Below are positions 1 through 11,099 of a DNA stretch of 64,000 nucleotides, one piece after another. This DNA comes from Ulva prolifera (lineage: Eukaryota > Chlorophyta > Ulvophyceae > Ulvales > Ulvaceae). How positions within the stretch are numbered: the first letter of the stretch is position 1; the number at the start of each line of letters is the position of its first letter. Under the pieces are notes generated by a model, which saw only the letters and a program-made list of their open reading frames with translations, searched no databases and was not told the origin of the DNA. Location: contig CM041198.1 of the NCBI GenBank assembly GCA_023078555.1, forward strand, positions 6,882,924-6,946,923. The letters are read 5' to 3'. The position numbers and the translations under genes were made by a program.

Positions 1-1152
1 GGCAGGCCTCGGCCGCTGCATGCCCCGGCGTCGATGTTGCCGCTCTGATGACCTGAGACAAGTGGCCGGTGCGGCGCATGGAGGGAGCGTTTGTGTCGCA
101 TCAGTGTGTGCGTAGGAAGCCTCTAGCAGGTGAAACTAGATTCAACCCTCGTGCTCTGCGCTACTCATGCCATGGACGGAGGCGATATTATGGTACAACA
201 TCAGGGCACAAACCACCGCATCAGGATTCACCAGATCTAGATGCATGACAGCTGGTATGCACAAAGCACAGGCCTGCCTTCTCGTGTCCTGTCCTGGTAA
301 AATAAAGTAATTCTGAATTTACCGAGCCCTATCTTGAACGGACATTGACAACTCCGAATTAACGGGACCACGTATGCCGTCATGGCAATACAAACTGTAA
401 GCACAGGCTCATGTCCATGGCGCCCCTCCCCGTGGTCAAAACCATCCGGTGTAGTGCCACTCCCGCTCACAGCAGCAGAGCTGGTCATGCGTGGTGCGGC
501 ACGTCTGCCTGTGGCTATGGGCTCCGTGTGGCGGAACAGGATGTCAGTACCACCTTACGTGTTGCAACACAACACCTGTGTGTAGACAGCCCCGGCAGGC
601 ACATGCTCCTGCCCAAGCACTGATGTCCCCCCGGGAGCTCGCCTCCCTCGCCAACAGCAAATGGTCCAGCGAATGTAGAGCTGACACTAGCACTGGCCCG
701 CGCCACTGCGCAGATCGTACTTCAACCACCCCTACACAAGACCAGTTGCACTCCCATATGCACAGCCACCTCCACTCACTTCACCTTCAACTCACAGCGG
801 CTCTCACTCATAGTGACCTTCACTCACAGCCACTGCCACTCATCTGTGCACATCCTGTTCCAACCGCAGTCGCCGCCACAGCTGATTTCACTCACGGCCA
901 CTCTCATCCACAGCCATGATTAGCCGCTACTAGCTGGGCGTTGCCACCGCCTGGTCTAGCCGCTACAAGCTGCGCCATGGGTGTGCTTCAATGGTGTTCC
1001 TGCCCTTGTGCTGCTCACTGTCCCTGCGGCGCCACCTGCCTCCGCGCCTCTGTCCTTGTAGCTCACCCAGACCCCCGCAGCCACATTCACTCACAGCCCC
1101 TGTAGGCACTATGGCTCTCACGCCACCTGCCCCAGCTGCTGTGCTGGTGCAG
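1..1152 (+). other. Probable upstream intron of ELP3, repeat-rich
   Basis: No convincing exon is visible here. The stretch ends in a good splice acceptor (GGTGCAG at 1146-1152) in front of the first ELP3 exon in the window. Positions 300-375 hold a copy of a dispersed ~80 bp repeat, also found at 3335-3440, 31165-31260 (reverse) and 38940-39030. From about 740 to 900 the sequence is an irregular CACTCACAGCCAC-like repeat. Much of 160-1150 recurs, diverged, at 27240-29330, so it was copied together with the gene. Confidence 0.55.
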
Positions 1153-4100
1153 GTACAACCCGTACGTGCAGGCGCGCGGCCGCGTCGACCAGCTGCGCCG
1201 CCTCGGCCACAGCGTCGACAAGGTGGAGTTCATCCTCATGGGCGGCACCTTCATGTCGTTGCCGGCGGACTACCGTGACTTCTTCGTACGCAACCTCCAC
1301 GACGCCCTCTCCGGGCACTCCTCCTCTTCCGTCCACGAGGCCGTGCGCGCCCCTCCTCCGCCTGCCGCACTTGTGCTGGCCTGCATTGCTGGGTGTGGCT
1401 GCGTGTGTGTTCTGGCGCTACTTTTGTGATTTGGCCATGCCTGTGGGCGTAATCTGCGTCTCGCCGGCTGCTGCATCTACGTGTCTCTGTCGTCGCTGTC
1501 GCTCGCTGGCGCCAGCCGGGGCGACCACGGCGTCTCGATCACACCGAGTCCCTATGCCACTACAGTTAAAAGCAGACAGAGACCGGCCGGCCGCAGCATG
1601 CTTGCTGTTACAGGCGCCGGTGTCCCAGCAGCGCGGATCGCCCGACCCGCTCTGTCTGTAATGCGTTTCAACGTCTCTCAAGTGTGCTTGCCGCTCATGG
1701 CCAGCATGCATGCGCGGCGCCCGAGTCCAGCATGCGTGTGTGGTTCTCACACGGCAGCGCCCGTCGGCAACCCTGCTGACGGGCGCCGCTCGCACCAAGT
1801 CGCACACCACGGCCGTGACGTGCAGGTGCACTACAGCGAGCAGAGCCGCACCAAATGCATCGGGCTGACGATCGAGACGCGGCCCGACTACTGCCACAGC
1901 CCGCACCTCACCGCGATGCTCGCGTACGGCTGCACACGCATCGAGATGGGCGTGCAGAGCGTGTACGAGGACGTCGCGCGCGACACGAACCGCGGCCACA
2001 GCGTCGCGTCCGTGAAGCTGTGCTTCCGGCTCGCGAAGGACGCGGGCTTCAAGGTCGTGGCGCACATGATGCCGGACCTGCCGAACGTTGGCTGGGAGCG
2101 CGACGTCGAGAGCTTCCGGGAGTTTTTCGAGAACCCGGACTTCCGGTGCGCGCGCTGCCGCATGCATGCTGCACATGCATGCTCCACTGTGAACAACGCG
2201 GCGATATGAGCATACACGTACAACGCTCGCTGTTGTAGGGACGTGAACAGAAACAGGCATTGCATGACCATGCACAGTCTAGACTCGCTTGCTGGGTGCT
2301 TGCATACCCAGTCCTCGCCATGCTGGCGGCAGGAGGCCGATTGTACAAGATGCATTATGCTAGCCAAGCCTTGGTAGCTTGCCGCGGCATGCTCAGACAC
2401 CTGGCCAAGGAACTGCGATGGCATGCGTGTCAGATCTAAGCACTGGACTAAATATCAGGCTCCAGAGAGCTGCGTGTCATGCACACGCACACCCGCATGA
2501 ACATGCCGCTCCTCAGCATGCGCCAGAGGTAAACAACCGCAGGGCCTTGAGCGCCTGATCCAGCAAGGTCTCCAAGGCTCTGATCCCCGATGTGCAGGGC
2601 GGACGGGCTGAAGGTGTACCCGACGCTCGTCATCCGCGGCACCGGGCTGTACGAGCTGTGGAAGAAGGGCCTGTACCGTAACTACCCGCCAGAGCGGCTC
2701 GTCGACCTCATCGCCCGCATCCTCGCGCTCGTGCCGCCCTGGGTGCGCGTCTACCGCATCCAGCGCGACATCCCCATGCCCCTCGTCACCTCTGGCGTCG
2801 AGAAAGGTACGCCTGACACACGCCGCGCACCCCTGTGGACACCTCTCCCACCCTGCTGTGCTGATACTGCGCCGAGCCGGGGCCTGCCATTCGTGCCTGA
2901 ATGTCACATCCAAACGGCGATGAGGAGGAGGGTTTTGTGCATGCGACGTCCGTGTTGTGATATGGCGCACATGTGTGCCGAATGCATGGTCTGCATGCAC
3001 ATGCCCTGATTGTGTGCCGGCGTGTAGGCAACCTGCGGGAGCTGGCGCTGGCGCGCATGGCGCGCCTCGGGCTGCGGTGCCGGGACGTGCGCACGCGGGA
3101 GGTCGGCATCCAGGACATCCACCACCGCGTGCTGCCGCGGGACGTGGAGCTTGTGCGGCGGGACTACACGGCGAACGGCGGCTGGGAGACATTCCTCGCG
3201 TATGAGGACCCCCGGCAGGACATCCTGATAGGCCTGCTGCGCCTGCGCCGCCTCGCAGGCCCTGCCAAGGAGCGCCAACCCGGTCTCCATGGTACGCACA
3301 TCCACGCGTGTATCTCCAGCAGACAGATATAAGGTAAAGTAAATCTGAATATACCGAGCCGTATCCTGAAGTGGACATTGCCAACTCCGAGTGAATGGGA
3401 CCACATGCCGAAGGGGCACCACCTGGAAACCCCCCTCAGACAACCGCATGCAACTCGTAGTGCCTCCTGCTGTGCTAAGCGAGTTGGTCGCGCAAGGCTG
3501 TTTCGATTCCCAAAAGTGTGCACGCAGAATCGAACCAACGACCTCCTGAAAAGGAACGGGAAGCTTTTGTTCCGCCCCCCTACCCATTGGAAGTGATTTG
3601 ATCAGAACACACAGATACAATGGGGGCGGGGGCCAGCATCTCAGGGTCACTAATCGCCCCACTGGACAATTCACCCGACTGGCACCCACTGCATCAAACG
3701 CCGCCGCTCTAGCGTGAGTGAAAGTTTCTGTGTATCGAGCGCTACAGGACACCTGCGTGGCGCTGGGGGCACGCCGGGGCCGCCGCACGCAGTGGTGACG
3801 CGGGAAGACAAACGGCGCCGCACCGCGCCGGACTGTGCTGCCAGAAATCGATCCGCAAATTAGATACCAGTACCCCCACAACGCTGAGCAGCGTCACACA
3901 TGAGGCATGCGACAAACCACAGGCACACACCGCCTAGCAGACAGCCGAGTGGGTGCAGGGCGGGTGTCGATGGTGCGGGAGCTGCACGTGTACGGCGCCG
4001 CCGTCTCGGTGCACGCCCGCGATGACCAGAAGTTCCAGCACCAGGGCTACGGCACGATGCTGATGCGGGAGGCGGAGCGCATTGCGCGCGCCGAGCACCG

Positions 4101-4251
4101 CAGCGCCCGCCTCGCCGTCATCTCCGGCGTCGGCACGCGCCACTACTACCGCAAGCTCGGGTATGAACTGGAGGGGCCATACATGGTCAAGGCGCTCCCG
4201 CCGCCGCCGTCGCGGAGGCGGCGCGGCGCGCAGCGGCTCGGCGCCGGATGA
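1153..4251 (+). CDS. ELP3: Elongator complex catalytic subunit ELP3, C-terminal two-thirds, five exons
   Basis: ELP3 is the radical-SAM/acetyltransferase subunit of Elongator, which modifies wobble uridines of tRNA. Inferred exons are 1153-1342, 1826-2145, 2598-2806, 3028-3291 and 3959-4251. All junctions are GT-AG and the codon phases join cleanly. The translation matches ELP3 almost residue for residue from memory: [84 protein letters not shown], and [10 protein letters not shown]. The last exon carries the GNAT acetyltransferase end ([19 protein letters not shown], then [16 protein letters not shown]) and a short basic tail to a TGA. The N-terminal exons, including the iron-sulfur cysteine motif, are not in the window; they should lie before position 1, beyond an intron of more than 1.1 kb. 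No disabling change is seen, so this looks like the active copy. Truncated relatives lie at 5.4-5.7 and 27.2-30.8 kb. Confidence 0.93.
3335..3440 (+). repeat. Dispersed short repeat in ELP3 intron 4
   Basis: The core reads roughly CTGAATATACCGAGCC, then a GGACATTG(C/A)CAACTCCG segment and GGGACCACATGC. Related copies lie at 300-375, 31165-31260 on the opposite strand, and 38940-39030. Its class is not clear. A tRNA-like B-box (GGTTCGATTCT on the minus strand near 3530-3540) lies downstream in the same intron, but I cannot fold a tRNA around it. Confidence 0.5.
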
Positions 4252-5290
4252 GATGGCTTCAGGTCCGTCGATGCATTGTCGCACTCGGGGGGTGGCGTCA
4301 GGGGTCACCATGGCCAAGAACAGGCTGCGCGCGCGTGGGTGAGAGGAGTAGTCTCGGTCATTAGTGCATTTGCAGGGCCATGTGTGCGCAATGCTGTTCG
4401 TCTGTGTGTGGTGGGTCCTGGTGCTTCCTAGTGTGGTCCTGTGTGCTATTCACACCCAGCGCACCAAAAATGCGGCGATGCTCAGGGTGGTCTACGCTGC
4501 GGCAACTTCAATATCATGTGGGGCCGGGCTACAACCTTGGAGGCAGCCATGGTTCCGGCTGTCAGTTAATCCTACATGAGAGTGAAACGCTCAGGCACAC
4601 CGCACGAATCCGATTACGCGCGCGATGCCGATCACGCGATCTTTCAGAGCTCCACGTCTTGATGCATGCGGCTGTGAATGTGTCGACGGTCCAACTAGAT
4701 CTGGAGCTGACGGCGTCAACAGTTGCAGCTCTGCAGCTAGTGTGTGTCACGCACGCTGTGCAGTTGCAAGCACCGCATATGACGAGCCTCTCGTTCCAGC
4801 CTCAGGTCGCCACCACGTAACATACAGGTGGAGGCTCTGTGACTTGCTGACGGTCATGTGATGGGCGTGTCCACATGGTGATTTCGGCATGTGGTCTCAT
4901 TCATTCGCGATCGTTGATGTCTTCTTGAGGACATGGTTAAATACATCTGGAATAATTTCACTTCACTGGCGGCCTCACAGCGGGCGTTGAAAACCTCATG
5001 CCGCTGTGGGCACGACATGCGGTCGCATGTTTCCACACCCTGCAATCATTTAACGTGACATCAAACTTCGAAGCAGCGCTAGCGCGCATTGCAGCTTCTA
5101 CACACACGCCTGCGGCAGCCTATCAAGCTCGTCAATAGACATATTAATTGCTGATGAAAAACACAGTTACTGATTGCTCGTGTAAAAAAGGCGACTCCAG
5201 TACGTAGACAACGTCTGGTCGCGAGGAGCAGTGGACCCAGTGCAGCTGCTATAGCACTCATGCATGCTAGCGCTCGATGATCATGCCGAT
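4252..5290. other. ELP3 3' flank, no gene recognised
   Basis: Positions 4440-4560 recur, diverged, at 30655-30770, which marks the downstream edge of the ELP3 segmental duplication. The rest to 5290 shows no recognisable coding region or repeat; short ORFs here have no familiar motifs. Confidence 0.4.
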
Positions 5291-5352
5291 CCTCACAGGA
5301 TGAGATTCGGTTTCAGTGTTTGTTTTCTCCCGTTCACTCTTTTGTAACATCC
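5290..5352 (+). repeat. LINE 3'-tail fragment (GATGAGATTCGG type)
   Basis: A short sequence with the core GGATGAGATTCGG, then TTTTCTCCCGTTCACTC and an end TTTTGTAAC. The same tail occurs at about 9465-9520, 21045-21110, 21168-21230, 21306-21372 and 21606-21645, and reversed at 21237-21280 and 22329-22397. A shared 3' end with variable 5' ends is the pattern of 5'-truncated non-LTR retrotransposons. Confidence 0.65.
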
Positions 5353-5439
5353 CTCACATGCATTACGAGTCGCTCAGCGAAACAGCGCAGCAACGACCAA
5401 AACCTGCAGCAAAGGGCACGTGTGGCCGAGCATGGCCTT

Positions 5440-5720
5440 GAGGACAGAAGAGGAGGAGGATTGGCCGGAGAGGGCGTCATGGAGCCCGAGGTTGCGCAGA
5501 AATCGCGGTCGTCCGCGAGCAGCGACATGAAGGTGCCGTCATCATGGTGAGGTTGCACTCCACCTTGTCGATGCTGTGGCCGAGGCGGCGCATCTGACTG
5601 ACTCGGCCTCGTGCCTGCACGTACGTATTGCACCTACACTGCACTAGTTGCAGCTGCAGCTGGCCAGGTGATGTGAATGCGATGATGGCTACAGGCGTCA
5701 TGGCTGAACGTGGCTATGCG
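5440..5720 (-). pseudogene. ELP3 fragment, reversed partial copy
   Basis: Read on the minus strand, this encodes [20 protein letters not shown] followed by a degraded VECNL, a clear relative of the ELP3 exon at 1153-1342. The intron sequence before that exon (about 1090-1152) is also recognisable. The reading frame breaks soon after the conserved part and no other ELP3 exons follow, so this is a pseudogene fragment. It covers part of what is missing from the larger duplicate at 27.2-30.8 kb. Confidence 0.75.
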
Positions 5721-6235
5721 GCTGTGTTGTGTTCCGGCTCATCGCCTGGACTCTGTGTTGGAAGGTTGCGCTCTAGGTCGGCATTGTTGGTGGCGGTGTA
5801 ATCATGAACCTTGTGCTGGTGCCATACGATGGCTTGGGCTGCTGTAGCTTGCGTACAGCTGTGAGGCTGTTGGTGAGTTGCAAGGCCAGATGTGTGCAGG
5901 CACCGCAGGGACAGGGCCATGAGCGCCACTTTCTTCTTTTCCCCCCTGCACACCCACACAGCTGGTAGTCCTGGCTGTGGAGAGCAGTGGCAGTGCGTGC
6001 AAGCGGCTGCGGCGGAGGGTGGCTCAGGTGGCTGTGCACAACAGTACTCATGTGCCACAGTGTGATTGGAGGTTATCGGGAGTGCGAGCAGCTGCGAGAG
6101 AGTGGGAGTGGCTGTTCATGTGGGAGTGAGAAAGAGCGCGTGGGAAAGAGCAATCTGCACATTGCTGCAAACCAGCGTATCAAAACATTTTGCATGCTGT
6201 CTGCAGCCTCGTGGCACACATGGTGTGTGTCGTGG

Positions 6236-6605
6236 TGTGCTGTGGCTCGGTGGGGTGGGGGTGGGTCTTGAGGCTAGGGCGGCCCCCGGCAATCGGGCGG
6301 CCACGATGGGCGGCCTCAGGCAGCGGTGTGTTGGGTTTGGCCCTGTCGTGCGGCGGCGGGCGTTGTGGTGTTGGTGGTTGTGATGTTGTGTGTTGGCCGT
6401 GGGGTCTGTGCGTGGGTGTGTGGGTTTTGGTTTGTGGGTGTGTGGGTGTGTGCTTGGCGGTCTGCGGATCTGTGTCTTTTGATGCGCCAGTGGTGGGTTT
6501 CCTGGGCGTGGTGGGTGTCGCGTGCGTGCGTGTCTGTGTGTTTGCTTCGTCTGTTTGCTTCTTTCGCGGTGCTGCCCGCCTTGCTGCCTTTGTCCTTGTA
6601 ACACA
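6236..6605 (+). repeat. LINE 3' untranslated block, copy 1
   Basis: A GT-rich block starting GGCTCGGTGGGGTGGGGGTG and ending TTTGTCCTTGTAACACA. Near-identical blocks occur at about 20560-20745 and 51885-52395, with a diverged relative at 24300-24500. The 24 kb copy directly follows a LINE coding end (DDLSPLTGH), so the block is best read as LINE 3' UTR. Confidence 0.65.
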
Positions 6606-7930
6606 TGGTGGGTGTGAGCAATGAAAACGCGACATGGACGAACAGCCTGAGTCCCATGATTGCAATGCTGAAGTGGGCGAGGGAATTCAACAGAAGTTCT
6701 CGACACTGTGAGCATACAGCCACTCCAGATGTGGTGCAGCAGAGAAGCTGCTGGCGAAGGGGGTCAGATTGGGTGGCAAGCAGTGTCTGCAATATTCCCT
6801 CGCCAGGTTTTGCACAGTTACAAGAACAAAAATCATCACATTCTGTCCCAGGTCCATGCCTTACAAACGGCACCACTTATTCATACAACACATGCACCAG
6901 CCACCTCAAGGGGGCGGACACTTCTACGTGCCACCTGGCTGCTATCAGACTATGGCCTCCACTAGTGGTTATGGCCTTGAGGGCACACAATCTCAACTGC
7001 CTCTGACGCATGCTTTCCATTCAAAACTGCACGGCTTCAACTACAAGGTTCACCTGCACAAGACCTCCACCCCATTGTATACTATTGCGTGTTGCATGTG
7101 CAGCTGACTGTGTTGCAGCCCAGCCACTGCACTGCCAGTTTGGCTGCGTGACAATTTGCCACTGATCGTATCTAGTAGACCTCTACAGGAACATCTAGCT
7201 GGCCCCTGCGCATGCATGCGGGTCATGGGGGAAAGCCTGCTGCAGCATCCTCGTGTGTACAAGGGAAGAGCCAGATCATACAACTTGGTTGGACACCTCG
7301 TGGCCCGGGTCATGCGCATCGTGTGTGTGTCCCTATGGTTTCAAGGCCGACAATGGGCAGCAGCGGCCCTCTTGTTTATCAGTCCATGCTGCACCGAGCA
7401 GTGGATCACATGCATGCATGCAGAACCGCAACCTACGTGCATTGCCGGCAGAAGTGACCGGCACGGTGTGGGCACAAGCAGGCTCGACCACGCCTGGACC
7501 ACACCTGAAGCACCTGGACCACACCTGAAGCAGAGCCAGTCGACGAGCAAGCTGCGCGCCTTACGGATCAGCATCCATCTCAAAGTTCATCTTGGCGCGG
7601 GCCTGGCCACGAGCGCCGGGGTCAGCGGGACGGCCGCGTGCGTTCTGCACGGGGGGTGGGAGGGGCCGCCCAGAGTTGCCGGGCGATTTCACTGCAGCAG
7701 TGCGGTCTTGCAGGTTACATACACGTACATACAACTCAAGACTTGCGCGAGAACCAGTGGCATGTGGCTTCAAAGCATGCATGCAGCAGTGCATGTACGC
7801 ATGCATGAGACCCCTATAGCCCATGCAGAGCTATGCACACATGCGGCACTGCACATCGAGCTGCTCCGGGATGGCAGCTGTTACTCGGGCTGTCAAACGG
7901 GTGTCTGAAGGTGCCCCGGAGACGTAGAAT
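6606..7930. other. No gene recognised
   Basis: Six-frame reading gives only short ORFs without familiar motifs. TGCATG-rich stretches are frequent, as in much of the non-coding DNA of this window. A tandem doublet of CCACACCTGAAGCACCTGGA occurs near 7498-7530. It may hold the 3' UTR of the gene at 7931-8647. Confidence 0.35.
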
Positions 7931-8647
7931 TCATAGTCTGAATGCATGTGCAGTGGCAAGTGGCTGAGGTGCAGCGCATGCAGTGCATGCAAGCAGCATG
8001 CTGAACCCCGCAACAGGGGTTGCAGTGGCAGGAGCCTCACTTTCCGCGCAGAAGTCATCCTCTCCACAGACGTAGTTGAGGGTGTAGCAGTCTCCGTCAC
8101 AGCAAGGCTCAGAATTGAGGCCGCAGAACCCGCAAGTGTCGGTCTCGGGATCGCACTGTACATGTAAGGAAGTCGCACAGGGCGCTCCTCCTTCGGGTAT
8201 GCAGCAGGGCTGAAACGGGCCGCCGCAGCCTGCATGTGCGCTCAGTGTTCACGGATATATTGATATGTACATCATCGATGTTCATCTGGCAGCGACCTCG
8301 GGCGTCCCAGACCATATGCATGCAACCTTGGACTCCTTCTTGGCTGTGACAGCCCCCCACCTCCAGCATGGCAAGTGCACCCGAGTCCCGTTTGGCTCCC
8401 AGCAATTGCAAGCAGCACCGAAGCCACACATCAGCATTACCAGATGGCACAATGGACTCGGTTATGTATCACTGGCAGCACAAGCTGGCGGGCTATGGGA
8501 AGCGCGGGGCACACTTGTGTCTTGAGCAAGGGCAGGGCTGATGTGGAGGCTCATGATGAGCAGGAGCAGCCCTGAGCTCGCGGCAAGCATCATGGTGGCA
8601 CGGCCGCGGCCAAGCGTCTTCTGCCTATGAGGCTGTGGCTGCGTCAT
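7931..8647 (-). CDS. Secreted small cysteine-rich protein, two exons (paralogue A)
   Basis: Exon 1 runs from 8647 to 8515 and begins MTQPQPH; residues 18-42 form a hydrophobic signal peptide ending near SPALAQD. A GT-AG intron in phase 1 follows (8514-8230). Exon 2 (8229-7931) encodes a cysteine-dense domain: CGGPFQPCC, then a C..C run, CGFCGLNSEPCC, CYTLNYVCG and FCAESEAPATATP. The spliced product is about 143 residues. The paralogue at 23303-24081 has the same start, the same intron phase and aligned cysteines, which strongly supports both models. Both contain GTGAGGCTCCTGCC after the last cysteine, so a further intron there is possible and the C-terminus given here may be wrong. The function is unknown; secretion to the wall or medium is inferred from the signal peptide. 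I do not recognise the family. Confidence 0.7.
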
Positions 8648-9213
8648 TTCTACCTGGTGAAGCCAAACTGAGGTAGGAGCCGCTGGCCTGCAAGTGATGT
8701 GATTGTCCGAAGGGTAAACGGGACACAGGACACACAGAAAAAGAATCTGATGCCGGCTCAGCTTCTGCACGCAATCCCATGCTACGGATGCATGCAGCCT
8801 CATGGCACACACGCAGACTCGCATACACCATTTCTGCCGCAAGTTTGGGACATCGTGCCAAAATCATAGTGCCCTGTGTCTGGTAGTGGTATTTGTCTTG
8901 TCCAGCTCATCAGCAGCGCTTCGCCACAGACACGGCCGCTTCAGGTGCTGTTGAGGCCTCGCATATTTTAATTATAGTATATGCATCACATTCGGCGCGA
9001 AAAAAACTTGTTGCATCTAAATTCATGCATCGTGCGTCAAGCAGCAGAGCAGCCGCAGCTGCACTGCACCTGTAGCCACGCATCCAGCTTCATGCGTCAG
9101 CTTCAGCTTCAAGTATGAGGGCGTACGAGACTCCCGAAGGGGAACTCGTCGCTTGTATATATATGTGCTTGTAGTTATATATGTGCTACAGACGAATGAA
9201 CGAGTACATGCAC
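8648..9213. other. Upstream region of the secreted protein gene, no other gene seen
   Basis: It probably holds the promoter and 5' UTR of the minus-strand gene ending at 8647. No TATA element can be assigned with confidence; an AT-rich patch lies at 8965-9005. No ORF with a recognisable domain is present. Confidence 0.35.
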
Positions 9214-9299
9214 ACCGTGCGTTGACAGTGTGAGATTTTCTTGTCAGACAATTCCCGGGAATTGTCTGACAAGAAAATCTCACACTGTCAACGCACGGT
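9214..9299. repeat. Perfect 86-bp palindrome, no spacer
   Basis: Positions 9214-9256 are the exact reverse complement of 9257-9299, 43 bp per arm, meeting at CCCGGG. Checked base by base. No target duplication or transposon end is visible around it. Confidence 0.95.
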
Positions 9300-9394
9300 C
9301 TAGGTACTAGTACACACCTGCACGAGCATCTGCCAGGGAACTGCTGCAGATGCAGCAGCTCACTTTTGGGCAATTGCCATTAACACATACATAC

Positions 9395-9520
9395 ACACAC
9401 GAGTGGATTTGTGAGTGGATTCTGAGAAACGGCTCGATGCCCGGCCTCTGTCGTTTGTTGTAGATTCGGATGAGATTTGGTTTTGGTGTTTGTCTTCTGT
9501 AAACGTTCATTTGTAACTAC
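9395..9520 (+). repeat. LINE 3' tail, long form
   Basis: This joins two modules seen separately elsewhere: GAGTGGATT...CGGCTCGATGCCCGGCCTCTGTC (as at 27931, 28044 and 28970) and GATTCGGATGAGATTTGG...TTTGTAACTAC (as at 5300 and 21047). It suggests both modules belong to one LINE 3' UTR. Confidence 0.6.
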
Positions 9521-11095
9521 ACTCGCGATCACGCCACAATCGTGCTAAACGACAGTCGACGGGCATCATGTTCGAGATCTCTATGGACGTTCTAAGGATT
9601 TCCTTTCGAGCAAGTCCGGGCTTGCAGTAGCCAGATGTTTACAGTAGCTGGTCATGGCGTCAGCCTCGAATCAGATGGGGTCTTTGCAGAAGAGTGAACG
9701 GTAGTACACAGACACAAAACCTCTTCCGAACTAACAGCCACCCACAAACGGCCACATCAAACGGTCGGGTATACAGTGACAACTGTCCTGTGACGCAAAC
9801 ATGTGCATCTCACAGCAGGAGGGGTGTCACGCGCCGGATGATGATCTGCTCAAGCTGGGAATGACGTCGACCGCACCGGCCTTCACAACGTGCAACTGTG
9901 CAGCCTAGGAGCACAAACACACACACGATTGCGGCCAATTCACACCAAATGCGGAAGTTATTCCGTCGGAATTTATTTATGAACTCGGTGGCGCTGTGTG
10001 TTGCGCCAAATGCTCGCGATGCTGCCCGGCGAGGGCTGCCCAGACAACGCTGCTTGCGCCGGAGGCTTGCAATTGACTCGGCGAGCTGTATTAGCTAGGT
10101 AACTCCTGAGCGGCAGACAAACGCCAAAGTGAAGCGTTCGTGTGATGTCGGCGTGCTGCCTCGTACGCGCTGTTGTCTCGTCGTTCTCTCAATTGAATAG
10201 TTGCAACTTCAGCGCTCTGTTGTTTTACGCTCAAGTGCCTCAGCGCATTGCAGCCAGCGGGCACATAACATCGGCAGCAATAGATATTTACACCATTCTG
10301 CGAAAATTTCCTGTAAAAGGGATGAGCTATGTTGTCACGTATAGCTGCACGGACCATATCTCTTGTTGGCCATGCGATGCAAACCGCAGAAGTCACTGTA
10401 CGGCACAGGCACTAGCGAAGCTGCGGTAGCTACAGTACGTATCTCGAGATATGGATGACATCCACATGTGTCTCGGGTGATGCTGCCGGGGCCGCAGGAG
10501 AGGTCAGCATAGCTACTACCAGCTGCGGAGCTATTGCCACAAGCACCGAGCATCCCACTAACCAGCGAGCACATACCAGACAAGATTCAACAAAAAGAGG
10601 CCCCTGCAGTGGATCTGTTTTGCAAAAGACCCGCAGCCTTTCGAACGAGCCGGCACATGCCATTGCGATACATACCACAGGAAAACAGCAGTGCCCAATC
10701 TCAAAACAGTAGCTACACAGGCTCAGCGACAGTCGCATTTTGTAGGACGACATCTCTGTCGCAAGCTGATTGTTTCAGGCTGAGAGGCCTGCCGCATGTT
10801 CGCGGTAACATCGGTATGACAATGACGCTCCTGCGCAGGGGCGTCCATGTCAAACAGCGTGGAGCAACGTATGAACAGAACATTAGAGTGTCGTATGCAA
10901 TGTGTAAAACCTCTATGCTTTCTACAGCGTACTGCCACGTGCGCCAGCGCCACCACTGGCAAATTGGCAAAATGGCAAAACGGCGGGGGCATCAACATGT
11001 CATGCCAGGTTCGCAAAGCACGAGGTGTGGTGGCAGCCGCCACACGCTGCCACGGGACAGTGGTCACTGTACAGCGAAGGCCCTCCTGCCTCACC
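9521..11095. other. No gene recognised
   Basis: The stretch between LINE tail and LINE body. A long open frame runs in from 10534, but its first 190 codons have no domain and unusual composition; they are flanking DNA read through into the LINE body from about 11100. Confidence 0.4.
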
Positions 11096-11099
11096 GCCA

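Noticed and set aside
3480-3600. tRNA gene in ELP3 intron 4
   Set aside because: A B-box-like GGTTCGATTCT is present on the minus strand, but its T-stem does not pair and no D-arm or acceptor stem could be found.
10534-11095. N-terminal part of the 730-codon ORF as real protein
   Set aside because: LINE similarity begins only near 11100; the upstream part lacks motifs and looks like flanking DNA read through.
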